From: a virus
DNA: 64,000 bases
Strand: one strand, 5' to 3'
Virus record (IMG/VR): IMGVR_UViG_3300044630_003601
Span: 1 to 64,000 of that record
The notes under the pieces are model-generated. The model had not been told where the DNA came from. It ran no database searches and was given only the letters and a program-made list of their open reading frames with translations. Both the position numbers and the translations under genes were made by a program. This document shows positions 52,908 to 59,795 of the stretch, piece after piece. Within the stretch, counting starts at the first letter, position 1; each line of letters begins with the position of its first letter.

Positions 52908-53774
52908 ATGTTAAAAATTATAAAAGCTACCTATGGTGGCGCAGATTGTTCCGATGAATTACGAGGTTTAATGGTATCTGGTAAATTAGTAGTTAGAGCA
53001 AACAATAAGATAATAGGAGATCCCTCTTTAGGCATTGTTAAGTACCTAGAAGTTGAATTTAGCGATGGACACAAAGAGAAAGTAATGGAAGGAAATACTT
53101 TAGTCTATCCCAAGTCTAAAACCCGAAAATTGGGCATATTCTATTCAAATAATAACAATCATGAGATATGGCCTGCAATATATAAATCAATAGATACGAT
53201 TAAAGAAGCAAGTGAAGGGGTAGCAGAAATTGTGGTATGTACTTGGGAGCATATGCCTGACGTACCATTTCAACAAATAAAAAGCTGGTACACTAAACAA
53301 TCCCATCTTAATCAATTACTACAAATTATGCAGTGTCTTTATACTGCTAAGAATATGGGACAATACGACTATGTTTCTTTCCTTGAACATGATGTAATGT
53401 ATCCAAAGGGATATTTTGATTTCCCTGATTTCCCGAATGGGCAGGTGCTTACAAATATGAACTACGGGGGCGTATGTAAAAATGGGTGGCAAAAAAGAAA
53501 CCAACACGATCAACCATTTCACCAAATGACCATGCGCTTTGATGATGCAATTGAACATTGCTTAACTATATTGCCTAATGCATTAGTTACAAATAGCGGA
53601 ATGATTGAAACACAAAAGCTAACAAGGACTCAATGGAACTGCGAAAACGAGGCAGTACATATAAATCATGGAGTTCATTTTACTAGCCATAATTCTATTT
53701 ATGATAAAGACAATTTAACACAATTACACCCATATTGGGGCGAACATAATAAATATAAAAATTTATTTATATGA
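52908..53774 (+). CDS. glycosyltransferase-like protein with N-terminal beta domain, 288 aa
   Basis: Residues 1-67 (IIKATYGGADCSDELRGLMV, then VEFSDGHKEKVMEGNTLVYP) form a small beta domain I have seen fused to various phage and bacterial enzymes. Residues ~72-288 look like a GT-A-like transferase with YDYVSFLEHDVMYPKGYF as the acidic motif and a conserved His-rich end (HINHGVHFTSHNSIYD). The C-terminal TQLHPYWGEH may bind metal. Activity is inferred from motif and cluster. Confidence 0.62.
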   Translation: MLKIIKATYGGADCSDELRGLMVSGKLVVRANNKIIGDPSLGIVKYLEVEFSDGHKEKVMEGNTLVYPKSKTRKLGIFYSNNNNHEIWPAIYKSIDTIKEASEGVAEIVVCTWEHMPDVPFQQIKSWYTKQSHLNQLLQIMQCLYTAKNMGQYDYVSFLEHDVMYPKGYFDFPDFPNGQVLTNMNYGGVCKNGWQKRNQHDQPFHQMTMRFDDAIEHCLTILPNALVTNSGMIETQKLTRTQWNCENEAVHINHGVHFTSHNSIYDKDNLTQLHPYWGEHNKYKNLFI

Positions 53775-53995
53775 ACAAAATAAAAGAAATCATTATATCT
53801 TATGCGACAGCCCTTAATCCGACTGAAGAGCAGAAAGAAGTAGCTGAAAAAAGGCTTGAAATTTGTATGGGGTGTGAGTTTTGGGTTCAATCGCCTATCA
53901 GAGATTATTGCGGTAAATGTGGGTGTACAACGAGTGCCAAAGTATTTAGCCCTGTTGGGGCGGGGGCTTGTCCGGAAAAAAAGTGGACAATTTAA
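53771..53995 (+). CDS. Cys-rich zinc-ribbon protein, 74 aa
   Basis: An N-terminal helix (TEEQKEVAEKRLEICMGC) is followed by CGKCGC and a final C, giving two Cys pairs (CMGC, CGKC) plus C52 and C67 for a zinc ribbon. Such small proteins are frequent next to GT genes in Bacteroidota phages, with no known function. It overlaps the previous gene by 4 bases. Confidence 0.75.
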   Translation: MNKIKEIIISYATALNPTEEQKEVAEKRLEICMGCEFWVQSPIRDYCGKCGCTTSAKVFSPVGAGACPEKKWTI

Positions 53996-54016
53996 AAAAT
54001 ATAATAGATTATTGGT

Positions 54017-54024
54017 TATATTTG
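54017..54024 (+). promoter_or_regulatory. TATATTTG-type promoter of the lysis operon
   Basis: TATATTTGTTAAAAAATTG, 14 bases before the ATG at 54038. Identical -7 box to the portal and fibre promoters, consistent with late expression of lysis genes. Confidence 0.62.
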
Positions 54025-54037
54025 TTAAAAAATTGAA

Positions 54038-54220
54038 ATGGGGAATAATACCTTAGCTGACGTTTCTGCATCTGTAAGTTTACTAAGTGCAGCTGTATCT
54101 ATAACTGCAATTCAACCATACGTTAGCTTAGTGGCTAGTTTAGTTGGTATTTGTGCTGGTTCGTTTACGATAAGATATTATTATTATAAACATAAAAATA
54201 GCAAAAATGACAACAGCTAA
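54038..54220 (+). CDS. small membrane protein, 60 aa (holin-like?)
   Basis: Residues ~10-45 are hydrophobic with a break near P27 (SVSLLSAAVSITAIQPYVSL, then VASLVGICAGSFTI), suggesting two short or one long membrane helix. A basic, Tyr/Lys-rich tail follows (RYYYYKHKNSKND). It is the first gene of the lysis unit. It could be a second holin or antiholin. Confidence 0.6.
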   Translation: MGNNTLADVSASVSLLSAAVSITAIQPYVSLVASLVGICAGSFTIRYYYYKHKNSKNDNS

Positions 54221-54764
54221 AAACGTACTAATTTTAGCACTAATTTTTGTAGTGCTTTTTTTTGTTTTAGCCCCTCATAAGGGATCGGACACTATAGTTA
54301 TCACTAAGATAGACACGCTAATAAAGCACGACACAATAAGGAAATATAAAAAAGGGGATGCTATCCCTTTTGTTGTTTTAGATACAGTTTACCAAGTTAA
54401 CGAGGTACACGATACAACCTATATAGTTAATGATTATAATAAGGTAAAAGTTTATTTAGATACTTTGCGTATAAATACGGATAACTACGTATCTATTCAA
54501 GATACAATCTCTCAAAATAAGATTTTTGGTAGAGGCTATGACGCACATTTTACTGAAAAAACTATTGTGAAAGTAAGAGAATTACGCACGCCACCACCAC
54601 CACCAAAAGCAGCACTATATTGGGGAGTAATGGCAACTAAGCAAGAAAATAATTTTGGATATGGAGGAGGTTTGATTTACAAATCACCTAATAAAGGCAT
54701 TATCCAATTAAATATTACTAACAACAAGCAGTTCCAATTCGGGTACTACTCTAAAATATTTTAA
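54207..54764 (+). CDS. membrane-anchored envelope protein, spanin-like, 185 aa
   Basis: N-terminal signal anchor (residues 7-23, VLILALIFVVLFFVLAP), then a periplasmic region with IKHDTIRKYKKGD and a PPPPPK segment (about 131-136), and a C-terminal aromatic beta hairpin region (ALYWGVMATKQENNFGYGGG, then FGYYSKIF) that resembles an outer-membrane strand ending in F. It could bridge the inner and outer membranes, the task of a unimolecular spanin. This is inference. Confidence 0.6.
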   Translation: MTTAKNVLILALIFVVLFFVLAPHKGSDTIVITKIDTLIKHDTIRKYKKGDAIPFVVLDTVYQVNEVHDTTYIVNDYNKVKVYLDTLRINTDNYVSIQDTISQNKIFGRGYDAHFTEKTIVKVRELRTPPPPPKAALYWGVMATKQENNFGYGGGLIYKSPNKGIIQLNITNNKQFQFGYYSKIF

Positions 54765-54766
54765 CA

Positions 54767-55087
54767 ATGGCAGCAGCAAAAAAGACAGATGAAAAAAAAG
54801 ATGTAAATGTATCTGCAAATCCATTGCCAGTAAGCTTTAAAGATTTTGTCAAGCATCCAAAAGAAGCAATTGCATTTCTAGCTATTATAGCAATGGGATA
54901 TTTGTATGTAGATATAAGAAGCACATTCCAGACTAATGCAGATAAGCAAGACAGAAGGGTAGATAAGGTAGAAACAAGACTAGATGCAGTACAAGACGCA
55001 TTGAGAAGAAGCGATTCATCTGGTGCAGTAACCGCATCTCAATTAAAAATGTTAAATGATTTAGGAGCTATAAAATCACTTAGATAA
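54767..55087 (+). CDS. single-span membrane protein with coiled coil, 106 aa
   Basis: A basic N-terminus (KKTDEKKD), a membrane helix at ~34-50 (AIAFLAIIAMGYLYVDI) and a periplasmic coiled coil (QDRRVDKVETRLDAVQDALRR). That is the layout of an inner-membrane spanin (Rz-like) or a lysis regulator. Followed by the overlapping secreted pair. Assignment tentative. Confidence 0.6.
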   Translation: MAAAKKTDEKKDVNVSANPLPVSFKDFVKHPKEAIAFLAIIAMGYLYVDIRSTFQTNADKQDRRVDKVETRLDAVQDALRRSDSSGAVTASQLKMLNDLGAIKSLR

Positions 55088-55401
55088 TGAAATACTTAGT
55101 ATTCATATTTTTATTTGGTTGTGGTGTTACGGCTCAAGGTGTAAGTGAGGAGTCAAAAGAGGATCAAGAGTTAGATATGCTTTTAAAAAAGGCGCAGTCT
55201 AATATTCAAGTCCAAGCTACATTGCAAGATGCGGCTACTAAAGAACAAAAGAAGATAGTTAAGCAGACAATCAGCCAAATAGTAGGATTAAAAGAAGAAA
55301 ACAAAGAATTAAAAATAGAATTAAATGAAACTAAAGCAAAGTTTGATAGTATTAGCTTTGATACTCTTGTTCCATTCCAGTTACTCCCAATACCCCGTTA
55401 A
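55087..55401 (+). CDS. secreted coiled-coil protein, possible lipoprotein, 104 aa
   Basis: A signal peptide YLVFIFLFGCGVTAQG with a Cys at 12 after L-F-G, an imperfect lipobox. The rest is heptad-rich coiled coil (LKEENKELKIELNETKAKFD). If lipidated it would suit an outer-membrane spanin. The last 77 bases overlap the next gene in a different frame, as Rz1 overlaps Rz. Confidence 0.6.
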   Translation: MKYLVFIFLFGCGVTAQGVSEESKEDQELDMLLKKAQSNIQVQATLQDAATKEQKKIVKQTISQIVGLKEENKELKIELNETKAKFDSISFDTLVPFQLLPIPR

Positions 55402-55723
55402 ACGAGTATTCAGGGGTGATTCGGTGGTAATAATGAAAGTATCACAAGCAGATACAATTAATATGCTTTACAAGTTTTATTCTCAAAAAATAGATTCATT
55501 AACCGATTCAGTCGCAATTAAAAACAAAACAAATGAAGAACTTTATAAAAAATTATTTGTTAAAAATGATACAATCTTTTATTGGAAAGGAAAATACGAA
55601 GCAAGTAGAGAGCTTTATACCGGATACAGAAATATCAACTACGAAAAAGAAGAAGCGTTCCACCTCCTCCAAAAAATCATCCTCATCGGAGTTATAATTT
55701 TACAATTTAGTCAAATAAAATAA
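55325..55723 (+). CDS. secreted/membrane protein with C-terminal membrane helix, 132 aa
   Basis: Cleavable-type signal peptide (LKQSLIVLALILLFHSSYSQ), a helical periplasmic domain with NMLYKFYSQKIDSLTDSV, and a C-terminal hydrophobic helix (IILIGVIILQF). It begins inside the previous gene in another frame. The nested pair plus endolysin and holin point to a spanin complex or lysis accessory. The topology (signal peptide plus C-terminal anchor) is unusual for a spanin. Confidence 0.6.
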   Translation: MKLKQSLIVLALILLFHSSYSQYPVKRVFRGDSVVIMKVSQADTINMLYKFYSQKIDSLTDSVAIKNKTNEELYKKLFVKNDTIFYWKGKYEASRELYTGYRNINYEKEEAFHLLQKIILIGVIILQFSQIK

Positions 55724-55724
55724 T

Positions 55725-55955
55725 ATGAAACAATTTTTCCAAGAAGATAATGGTAGATATAGTATGAAGCGTTTATGTGGTTTACTATGTACACTAGCTT
55801 TATGTGCTACTATGTACCATAACCAATTTAGTGAGGAGCATTTTGCTCCAAGTCCAGTTTTAGTAGAAGCAGTAGCTTTATTAGCCTTTGGAACTTTAGG
55901 TTTAACGGCAGTAGAAAAAATATTTAAAAAGAAGGAAAATGAAAATGCCGAATAA
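55725..55955 (+). CDS. holin, 76 aa
   Basis: An N-terminal polar segment (FQEDNGRYSMKRLCG) is followed by two membrane helices (LLCTLALCATMYH and VEAVALLAFGTLGLTAVEKIF) separated by a periplasmic loop, and a charged KKKENENAE tail. This is the pattern of two-span holins common in Bacteroidota phages, where a D-x-G-x-x-S-x-x-R motif precedes the first helix. It would permit export of the M15 endolysin encoded two genes downstream. Confidence 0.72.
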   Translation: MKQFFQEDNGRYSMKRLCGLLCTLALCATMYHNQFSEEHFAPSPVLVEAVALLAFGTLGLTAVEKIFKKKENENAE

Positions 55956-56031
55956 TGAAAAAAGAGCATTAATCATTGGAGGAATCCTTTGGGTAGTGTT
56001 ATTGACATATTTTACAATTAAAATGTTATAA
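55939..56031 (+). CDS. 30-aa single-span membrane peptide
   Basis: A short frame (starts MKMPNNEKRALIIGG, then ILWVVLLTYFTIKML) that overlaps the holin end by 17 bases and ends 2 bases before the endolysin ATG. One membrane helix with a basic N-terminus. A GGAAAATG context precedes the start. It could be a lysis modulator. The size limits confidence. Confidence 0.5.
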   Translation: MKMPNNEKRALIIGGILWVVLLTYFTIKML

Positions 56032-56033
56032 AA

Positions 56034-56501
56034 ATGAAATTATCAGAACATTTATCTCTTTCAGAGGTTACTAGAAGCGAGTCAGCAAAAAGAAATGGCA
56101 TTAGTAATATGCCAACAGAACAACACATAGCTAATTTTAAATTATTAGCAGAAAAGGTATTTGAGCCAATTAGAAATAACTTTCGTTGCCCTATACATAT
56201 CTCTAGTGCATACAGATCCATTGAACTTAATCGTGTGGTGAAGGGAAGTTTGACAAGCCAGCATTGTACGGGCGAAGCGATTGACGTGGATATGGATGGC
56301 ACTCCTAATGGAGTAACTAATAAAATGGTTTTTGATTACATCAAAGATAATTTAGAATTTGATCAATTGATTTGGGAATTTGGAACAAAAGACAATCCTG
56401 ATTGGGTTCATGTTTCATACGAAAGCACAGGTAAACAAAGAAAGCAAATTTTGAGAGCAACTAGGGTTAATGGTAGCACACAATACTCGCCATACAAATA
56501 A
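56034..56501 (+). CDS. peptidoglycan endopeptidase, peptidase M15 (endolysin)
   Basis: Matches the Peptidase_M15_3 / D,D-carboxypeptidase-like fold: LSEHLSLSEVTRSESAKRNG (N-terminal motif), ISSAYRS (57-62, R61), SQHCTGEAIDVD with zinc ligands H77 and D84, and WVHVSY with H126. The 155-residue length and lack of a signal peptide suit a holin-dependent endolysin that cuts peptide cross-links. Its place just after the holin confirms the lysis cassette. Confidence 0.9.
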   Translation: MKLSEHLSLSEVTRSESAKRNGISNMPTEQHIANFKLLAEKVFEPIRNNFRCPIHISSAYRSIELNRVVKGSLTSQHCTGEAIDVDMDGTPNGVTNKMVFDYIKDNLEFDQLIWEFGTKDNPDWVHVSYESTGKQRKQILRATRVNGSTQYSPYK

Positions 56502-56506
56502 AAATT

Positions 56507-57508
56507 ATGCCAGCTAAAAATGGTAACGCAGATATTGCTAGACAATATCGCACAAAATATCCCGATATGCCAACATTAAAATTGGCTAGGATAATGTATA
56601 AAGAAAACAATCTTGCTTTTCAAGATGTAGAAGCTGCAAGAGGTACATTAAGATATATTGAAGGCAAATGCGGTGATAGAAGGAAAGCCCAAGTAAAAAA
56701 CGAAGATTTTATAAAAACGGAAGCAAGACCTTACAATCCATATAATTTACCCGCATCAGATGAAACTGCTTTTGAACCTTTTGTGTTTAAAGGGCATAAA
56801 AAGGTTTTAATACTATCCGATATTCATGTTCCATATCATAGTATAGATGCGATAACGGCAGCTTTACAATATGCCAAGAAAAGTAAACCTGACGCTTTAC
56901 TTTTAAACGGAGATACAATAGACTGCCATAGATTAAGCAGATTCATTAAAGATCCAAAGAAAAGAAACTTTAAGCTAGAATTAGATACATTCAAGGCATT
57001 GTTTGATATATTTGAGAAGGAACTAAAGTGTAAGATATATTTTAAAATAGGAAATCACGAGGAAAGATATGAGCATTTCTTGTATGAGAAAGCGGGTGAA
57101 TTAGTAGGAATAGAGGAGTTTGAATTTGAGAATATCATTAAAGCCAGAGCCAGAGGAATAGAAATAATAGGGGACAAACGCCCAATGAAACTAAATAACC
57201 TTTGGGGAATTCATGGTCACGAATATGTGGGCGGTATCTCAGCTCCGGTAAACCCTGCAAGGGGCTTATTCTTAAAAGCAAAAGTTAGCACCTTTCAAGG
57301 GCATAACCACCAAACATCAGAACATACAGAACCCACTCTTACGGGCAAGATGGTAACTACTTGGTCACTTGGTTGCCTAAGTGAATTACATCCAGCCTAT
57401 ATGCCTCTAAATAAGTGGAATCATGGTTTTGCAGAGGTTGATTTAGATCCTAACGGGGAGGACTTTGAATTTAACAATAAACGTATCTTTAAAGGTAAAA
57501 TTGTGTAA
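56507..57508 (+). CDS. calcineurin-like metallophosphoesterase, 333 aa
   Basis: All metallophosphatase motifs are present in order: SDIHVPYH (D105, H107), LNGDTIDC (D136), IGNHEER (N183-H184-E185), WGIHGHEY (H236/H238), and FQGHNHQT (H266-N-H268). An N-terminal ~85 residues (with DIARQYRTKYPDMPTLKLA, an HTH-like segment) could bind nucleic acid. The enzyme would hydrolyse phosphodiester or phosphomonoester bonds. In phages such proteins act in DNA processing or nucleotide metabolism. Its stop overlaps the next start (TAATG). Confidence 0.85.
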   Translation: MPAKNGNADIARQYRTKYPDMPTLKLARIMYKENNLAFQDVEAARGTLRYIEGKCGDRRKAQVKNEDFIKTEARPYNPYNLPASDETAFEPFVFKGHKKVLILSDIHVPYHSIDAITAALQYAKKSKPDALLLNGDTIDCHRLSRFIKDPKKRNFKLELDTFKALFDIFEKELKCKIYFKIGNHEERYEHFLYEKAGELVGIEEFEFENIIKARARGIEIIGDKRPMKLNNLWGIHGHEYVGGISAPVNPARGLFLKAKVSTFQGHNHQTSEHTEPTLTGKMVTTWSLGCLSELHPAYMPLNKWNHGFAEVDLDPNGEDFEFNNKRIFKGKIV

Positions 57509-57912
57509 TGCCAAAGCAAAAGCCATATAAGACTTATACTTATAAGATACCCACGTTTTACGTTACTATTAAAATAATGGTGGCGCCTAAGATGTCGGAT
57601 ATGCTTTCCGATAAGATATTTGAATTAGATGAGAACAGAGATAGCTATGCAAAGACGGCTGCTGCATTATGCCTAACATATAAAGATGATATATACTTGT
57701 GCTTGCCTAACGAAGGCAAATTTGCCACTGAATTTATGTTCCACGAGATAATCCATGCCAAGAACTTTATATACTCAAAAAGGGGTGTTAAATTAGACGT
57801 AGATAATGATGAGAATGAAGCATACCTAGTTCAGTATCTTTATAGCAAGTGCGAGGATGCTAAAAAGAAATTTGCCAAATCTCAAATACCTACGCCAAGT
57901 GAAAGCATATAG
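57508..57912 (+). CDS. minimal zincin (HExxH) protein, 134 aa
   Basis: The motif MFHEIIHA (H79-E80-x-x-H83) with a downstream NDENEAYLVQYL (third ligand probably E104) is the Zn-peptidase pattern of ImmA/IrrE-like and Bacteroidota phage 'mini-zincins'. Before it, DIYLCLPNEG suits the edge strand. The substrate could be a host repressor, toxin-antitoxin component or virion protein. The C-terminus overlaps the next gene. Confidence 0.75.
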   Translation: MPKQKPYKTYTYKIPTFYVTIKIMVAPKMSDMLSDKIFELDENRDSYAKTAAALCLTYKDDIYLCLPNEGKFATEFMFHEIIHAKNFIYSKRGVKLDVDNDENEAYLVQYLYSKCEDAKKKFAKSQIPTPSESI

Positions 57913-58069
57913 GGTATATTTCAAAAAAAACGGCATAAACCTAACTAAATTGGTCTATGCCGAGTCTATGTCTGAAATTTACATTCAGTTTAAAGGATTA
58001 GATATAATAATGATAAAGCAAATAGATATGTTGCCGGAGGGGGATATAGATATTATTTCTTTGAATTAA
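57857..58069 (+). CDS. hypothetical small beta protein, 56-70 aa
   Basis: The start is uncertain: the ATG at 57857 gives 70 residues with a 56-base overlap, while a GTG at 57899 gives 56 residues with a 14-base overlap and starts directly at the folded-looking VKAYRVYFKKNGINL. The body is beta-rich (MSEIYIQFKGLDIIMIKQID). Its stop codon overlaps the stop of the convergent gene at 58066. Confidence 0.6.
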   Translation: MLKRNLPNLKYLRQVKAYRVYFKKNGINLTKLVYAESMSEIYIQFKGLDIIMIKQIDMLPEGDIDIISLN

Positions 58070-58254
58070 TCTAATTTAATAATTAACTGATAAATATCTA
58101 TCCCATTAGGTTTTACTTCCGAGTTCCATATTTTTAAAACTGATCTTCTGCGGTAGGCATCATGAAACTTAAATTCTCTAATTAGTTTATCATTCTTGAA
58201 TAATTGCATTGTCCCCTTTATTTTGTACCATTCTTTCTCTCGTTGTTTAATCAT
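58066..58254 (-). CDS. hypothetical basic beta protein, 62 aa
   Basis: An Arg/Lys-rich protein with alternating strands (KGTMQLFKNDKLIREFKFHD, then SVLKIWNSEVKPNGIDIYQL). No family recognised. It ends with a stop that overlaps the stop of the rightward gene by four bases at a TTAA site, so no room exists for a classical terminator between the two operons. Confidence 0.65.
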   Translation of the reverse strand: MIKQREKEWYKIKGTMQLFKNDKLIREFKFHDAYRRRSVLKIWNSEVKPNGIDIYQLIIKLD

Positions 58255-58318
58255 CCTTTAATTTATTTAAAAAATAAAAATAAAGAACGAGCATCCCAAC
58301 AAAGTATATTATAGTCAT
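58247..58318 (-). CDS. possible 23-aa membrane peptide
   Basis: A tiny frame (starts MTIIYFVGMLVLYFYF, then LNKLKDD) that fills the interval between its neighbours, overlaps the next start by 8 bases, and is one membrane helix with a charged tail. Size alone makes it uncertain. Confidence 0.3.
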   Translation of the reverse strand: MTIIYFVGMLVLYFYFLNKLKDD

Positions 58319-58321
58319 TGG

Positions 58322-58486
58322 TTAAAAAATTTTATCATTATCAATTTGATTTTCTTTCTTTTTTATTTCCTCAATCAACTTTTTTAATTCATTAAAATCG
58401 GAAACTAATTTCTTTATCCTTTCCCTCAATTCATCATTTTCTAATTGAAGCAAGTAGTTAGGACTTATGGTATAATTATTCTTCAT
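58322..58486 (-). CDS. hypothetical coiled-coil protein, 54 aa
   Basis: After NYTISPNYLLQLENDELRER comes a strongly helical KKLVSDFNELKKLIEEIKKKENQ heptad pattern (two stretches), that is, a dimeric coiled coil. Its start overlaps the end of the upstream gene by 11 bases. No family recognised. Confidence 0.6.
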   Translation of the reverse strand: MKNNYTISPNYLLQLENDELRERIKKLVSDFNELKKLIEEIKKKENQIDNDKIF

Positions 58487-58706
58487 TATGTTCTTCCTCC
58501 TTTAAGAATTTCTTTTCTTTAATAGGGTTTTGTTCCCAATAAGTAAATAGATCATATAGTTGTTCAAATCTTTCTTGATTATACCAAGCATTGTGGTACA
58601 ATTCAGCCATTATTATATGCCTTTCATAAGCAGTAAAGTCTGCAAAAGTGCTAAATGCAGTTTTTTCAGTTGGAGTTCCTAAAATTTCAAGTTGTTCTTT
58701 GTTCAT
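58476..58706 (-). CDS. hypothetical protein, 76 aa
   Basis: Acidic helical protein (starts MNKEQLEILGTPTEKTAFST, then AYERHIIMAELYHNAWYNQE), ending in EEEHNEE. Small acidic proteins in dense early clusters are often anti-host or anti-defence, but nothing specific is visible. Confidence 0.65.
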   Translation of the reverse strand: MNKEQLEILGTPTEKTAFSTFADFTAYERHIIMAELYHNAWYNQERFEQLYDLFTYWEQNPIKEKKFLKEEEHNEE

Positions 58707-58720
58707 TGTTTATTTTTTAA

Positions 58721-58924
58721 TTAAAAATCGTGTTTTACGCTTAATACATGAACCTTACCTACCCTATTGTATTTTATTACTTCGGGTAATGGCATATTAT
58801 TTCTTATGCGGTACATAATTGCGTGTCTTGTCAAAGGAGTGTCGGGGTATTTTCTATTTTTTCTAAAATAATTAGGATTTATTTTTTCTGCATACTCTAA
58901 CACACTAATTTGTTTAATCTTCAT
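58721..58924 (-). CDS. HTH-type DNA-binding protein, 67 aa
   Basis: The pattern ISVLEYAEKINPNYFR, then PLTRHAIMYRIRNNMPLPEV and KYNRVGKVHVLSV is that of excisionase/MerR-like winged-helix proteins with a beta wing (VGKVHVLSV). I know similar proteins from Bacteroidota mobile DNA. No integrase is seen in this window, so regulation is the more likely role. It overlaps the upstream gene by 11 bases. Confidence 0.65.
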   Translation of the reverse strand: MKIKQISVLEYAEKINPNYFRKNRKYPDTPLTRHAIMYRIRNNMPLPEVIKYNRVGKVHVLSVKHDF

Positions 58925-59114
58925 TTACCTCTATTGTTTTAATTGTTTCTTTTATTGTGTCTAATGTGCCATTTTTTGTAGCAATATGTAAATACTTTTC
59001 AGCTTCTTCTAAATTATGAGTTAAACTTCTGTTTACATAAAGCCCATCTTTTTCAATAGAATATCGCACTATTCCATCAATCGTTGTTTCTTTTACTAAT
59101 TCATACTTTGCCAT
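58914..59114 (-). CDS. hypothetical protein, 66 aa
   Basis: Mixed alpha/beta (ELVKETTIDGIVRYSIEKDG, then LEEAEKYLHIATKNG), with Thr/Glu at the C-terminus (KETIKTIEVNED). No family recognised. It overlaps the HTH gene downstream and so is probably coexpressed. Confidence 0.65.
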   Translation of the reverse strand: MAKYELVKETTIDGIVRYSIEKDGLYVNRSLTHNLEEAEKYLHIATKNGTLDTIKETIKTIEVNED

Positions 59115-59135
59115 AATTGTTTGTTTTTTGTTGTT

Positions 59136-59795
59136 TTAAAAATGATATACTTTTGTTGGTTTTCGGCATTTAATCTGCCAATCGTGGTTATTAAGCATTT
59201 GAAAGCCATAAGATAGCTTTGATTCAATCTTTTTTAATACCAAGCCTTCATATAGGTCGGTTTTAGATATGTCCTCAAATAGCTTAGAAAAGCCATTCAT
59301 ATAGGTTGGCGCTTTATATATCCCATTAAGGTTGGTGTGGCATAAGTGTTCGTACATCTCCAAGCCATCTTTACCTATTTTACCTCTTTGGCAAGGATAT
59401 GTTTCTTCAAGCAAGTTTATTCTGGTCAATAGGTCATCTCCAATTAGATATTGGTCTGCCCAAACAAGAACATCCCATATAATAAACTTATCCTTTTCTT
59501 TTATGCCATTTTCCCCTAATTTACCCTTGTTAAGATATTCTCCCGTATAAACATACCATTGGTCGGAGTGCGCAAGACCTTTAAAATCTATATCGGGGCA
59601 ATACCAAGACATTGGACTTTTATGCCGGTTATATACATGGACATCAGTACCATTGGTAAAAACAATACAACAAGTTCCATTATACTTTGGTTGCGCCACA
59701 TAATCTCCAATATCAAAATTATATAAGTCTTTGGGTTGTATCTTAAATTCGGGACGTGGCGGGTATATGTAATTGAAATTTAAATAAGGTATCAT
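59136..59795 (-). CDS. DNA/RNA ligase-like nucleotidyltransferase, 219 aa
   Basis: The nucleotidyltransferase motifs are in order: motif I KYNG (K37, the likely AMP-acceptor lysine, in QPKYNGT), motif III YTGEYLN (E86), motif IIIa IIWDVLVW, motif IV LYEGLVLKK (E183) and motif V WQIKCRK (K209). The sequence ends soon after motif V, so the OB-fold domain of classical DNA ligases is absent. Its size is that of minimal DNA ligases or RNA-ligase-like enzymes. It would seal nicks or repair host-cleaved RNA. The start overlaps the upstream stop (ATGA). Confidence 0.82.
   Translation of the reverse strand: MIPYLNFNYIYPPRPEFKIQPKDLYNFDIGDYVAQPKYNGTCCIVFTNGTDVHVYNRHKSPMSWYCPDIDFKGLAHSDQWYVYTGEYLNKGKLGENGIKEKDKFIIWDVLVWADQYLIGDDLLTRINLLEETYPCQRGKIGKDGLEMYEHLCHTNLNGIYKAPTYMNGFSKLFEDISKTDLYEGLVLKKIESKLSYGFQMLNNHDWQIKCRKPTKVYHF

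Noticed and set aside
58721-58924. Considered an excisionase as sign of a temperate phage
   Set aside because: No integrase, attachment site or immunity region is seen in this window. A small winged-helix regulator is enough to explain it.
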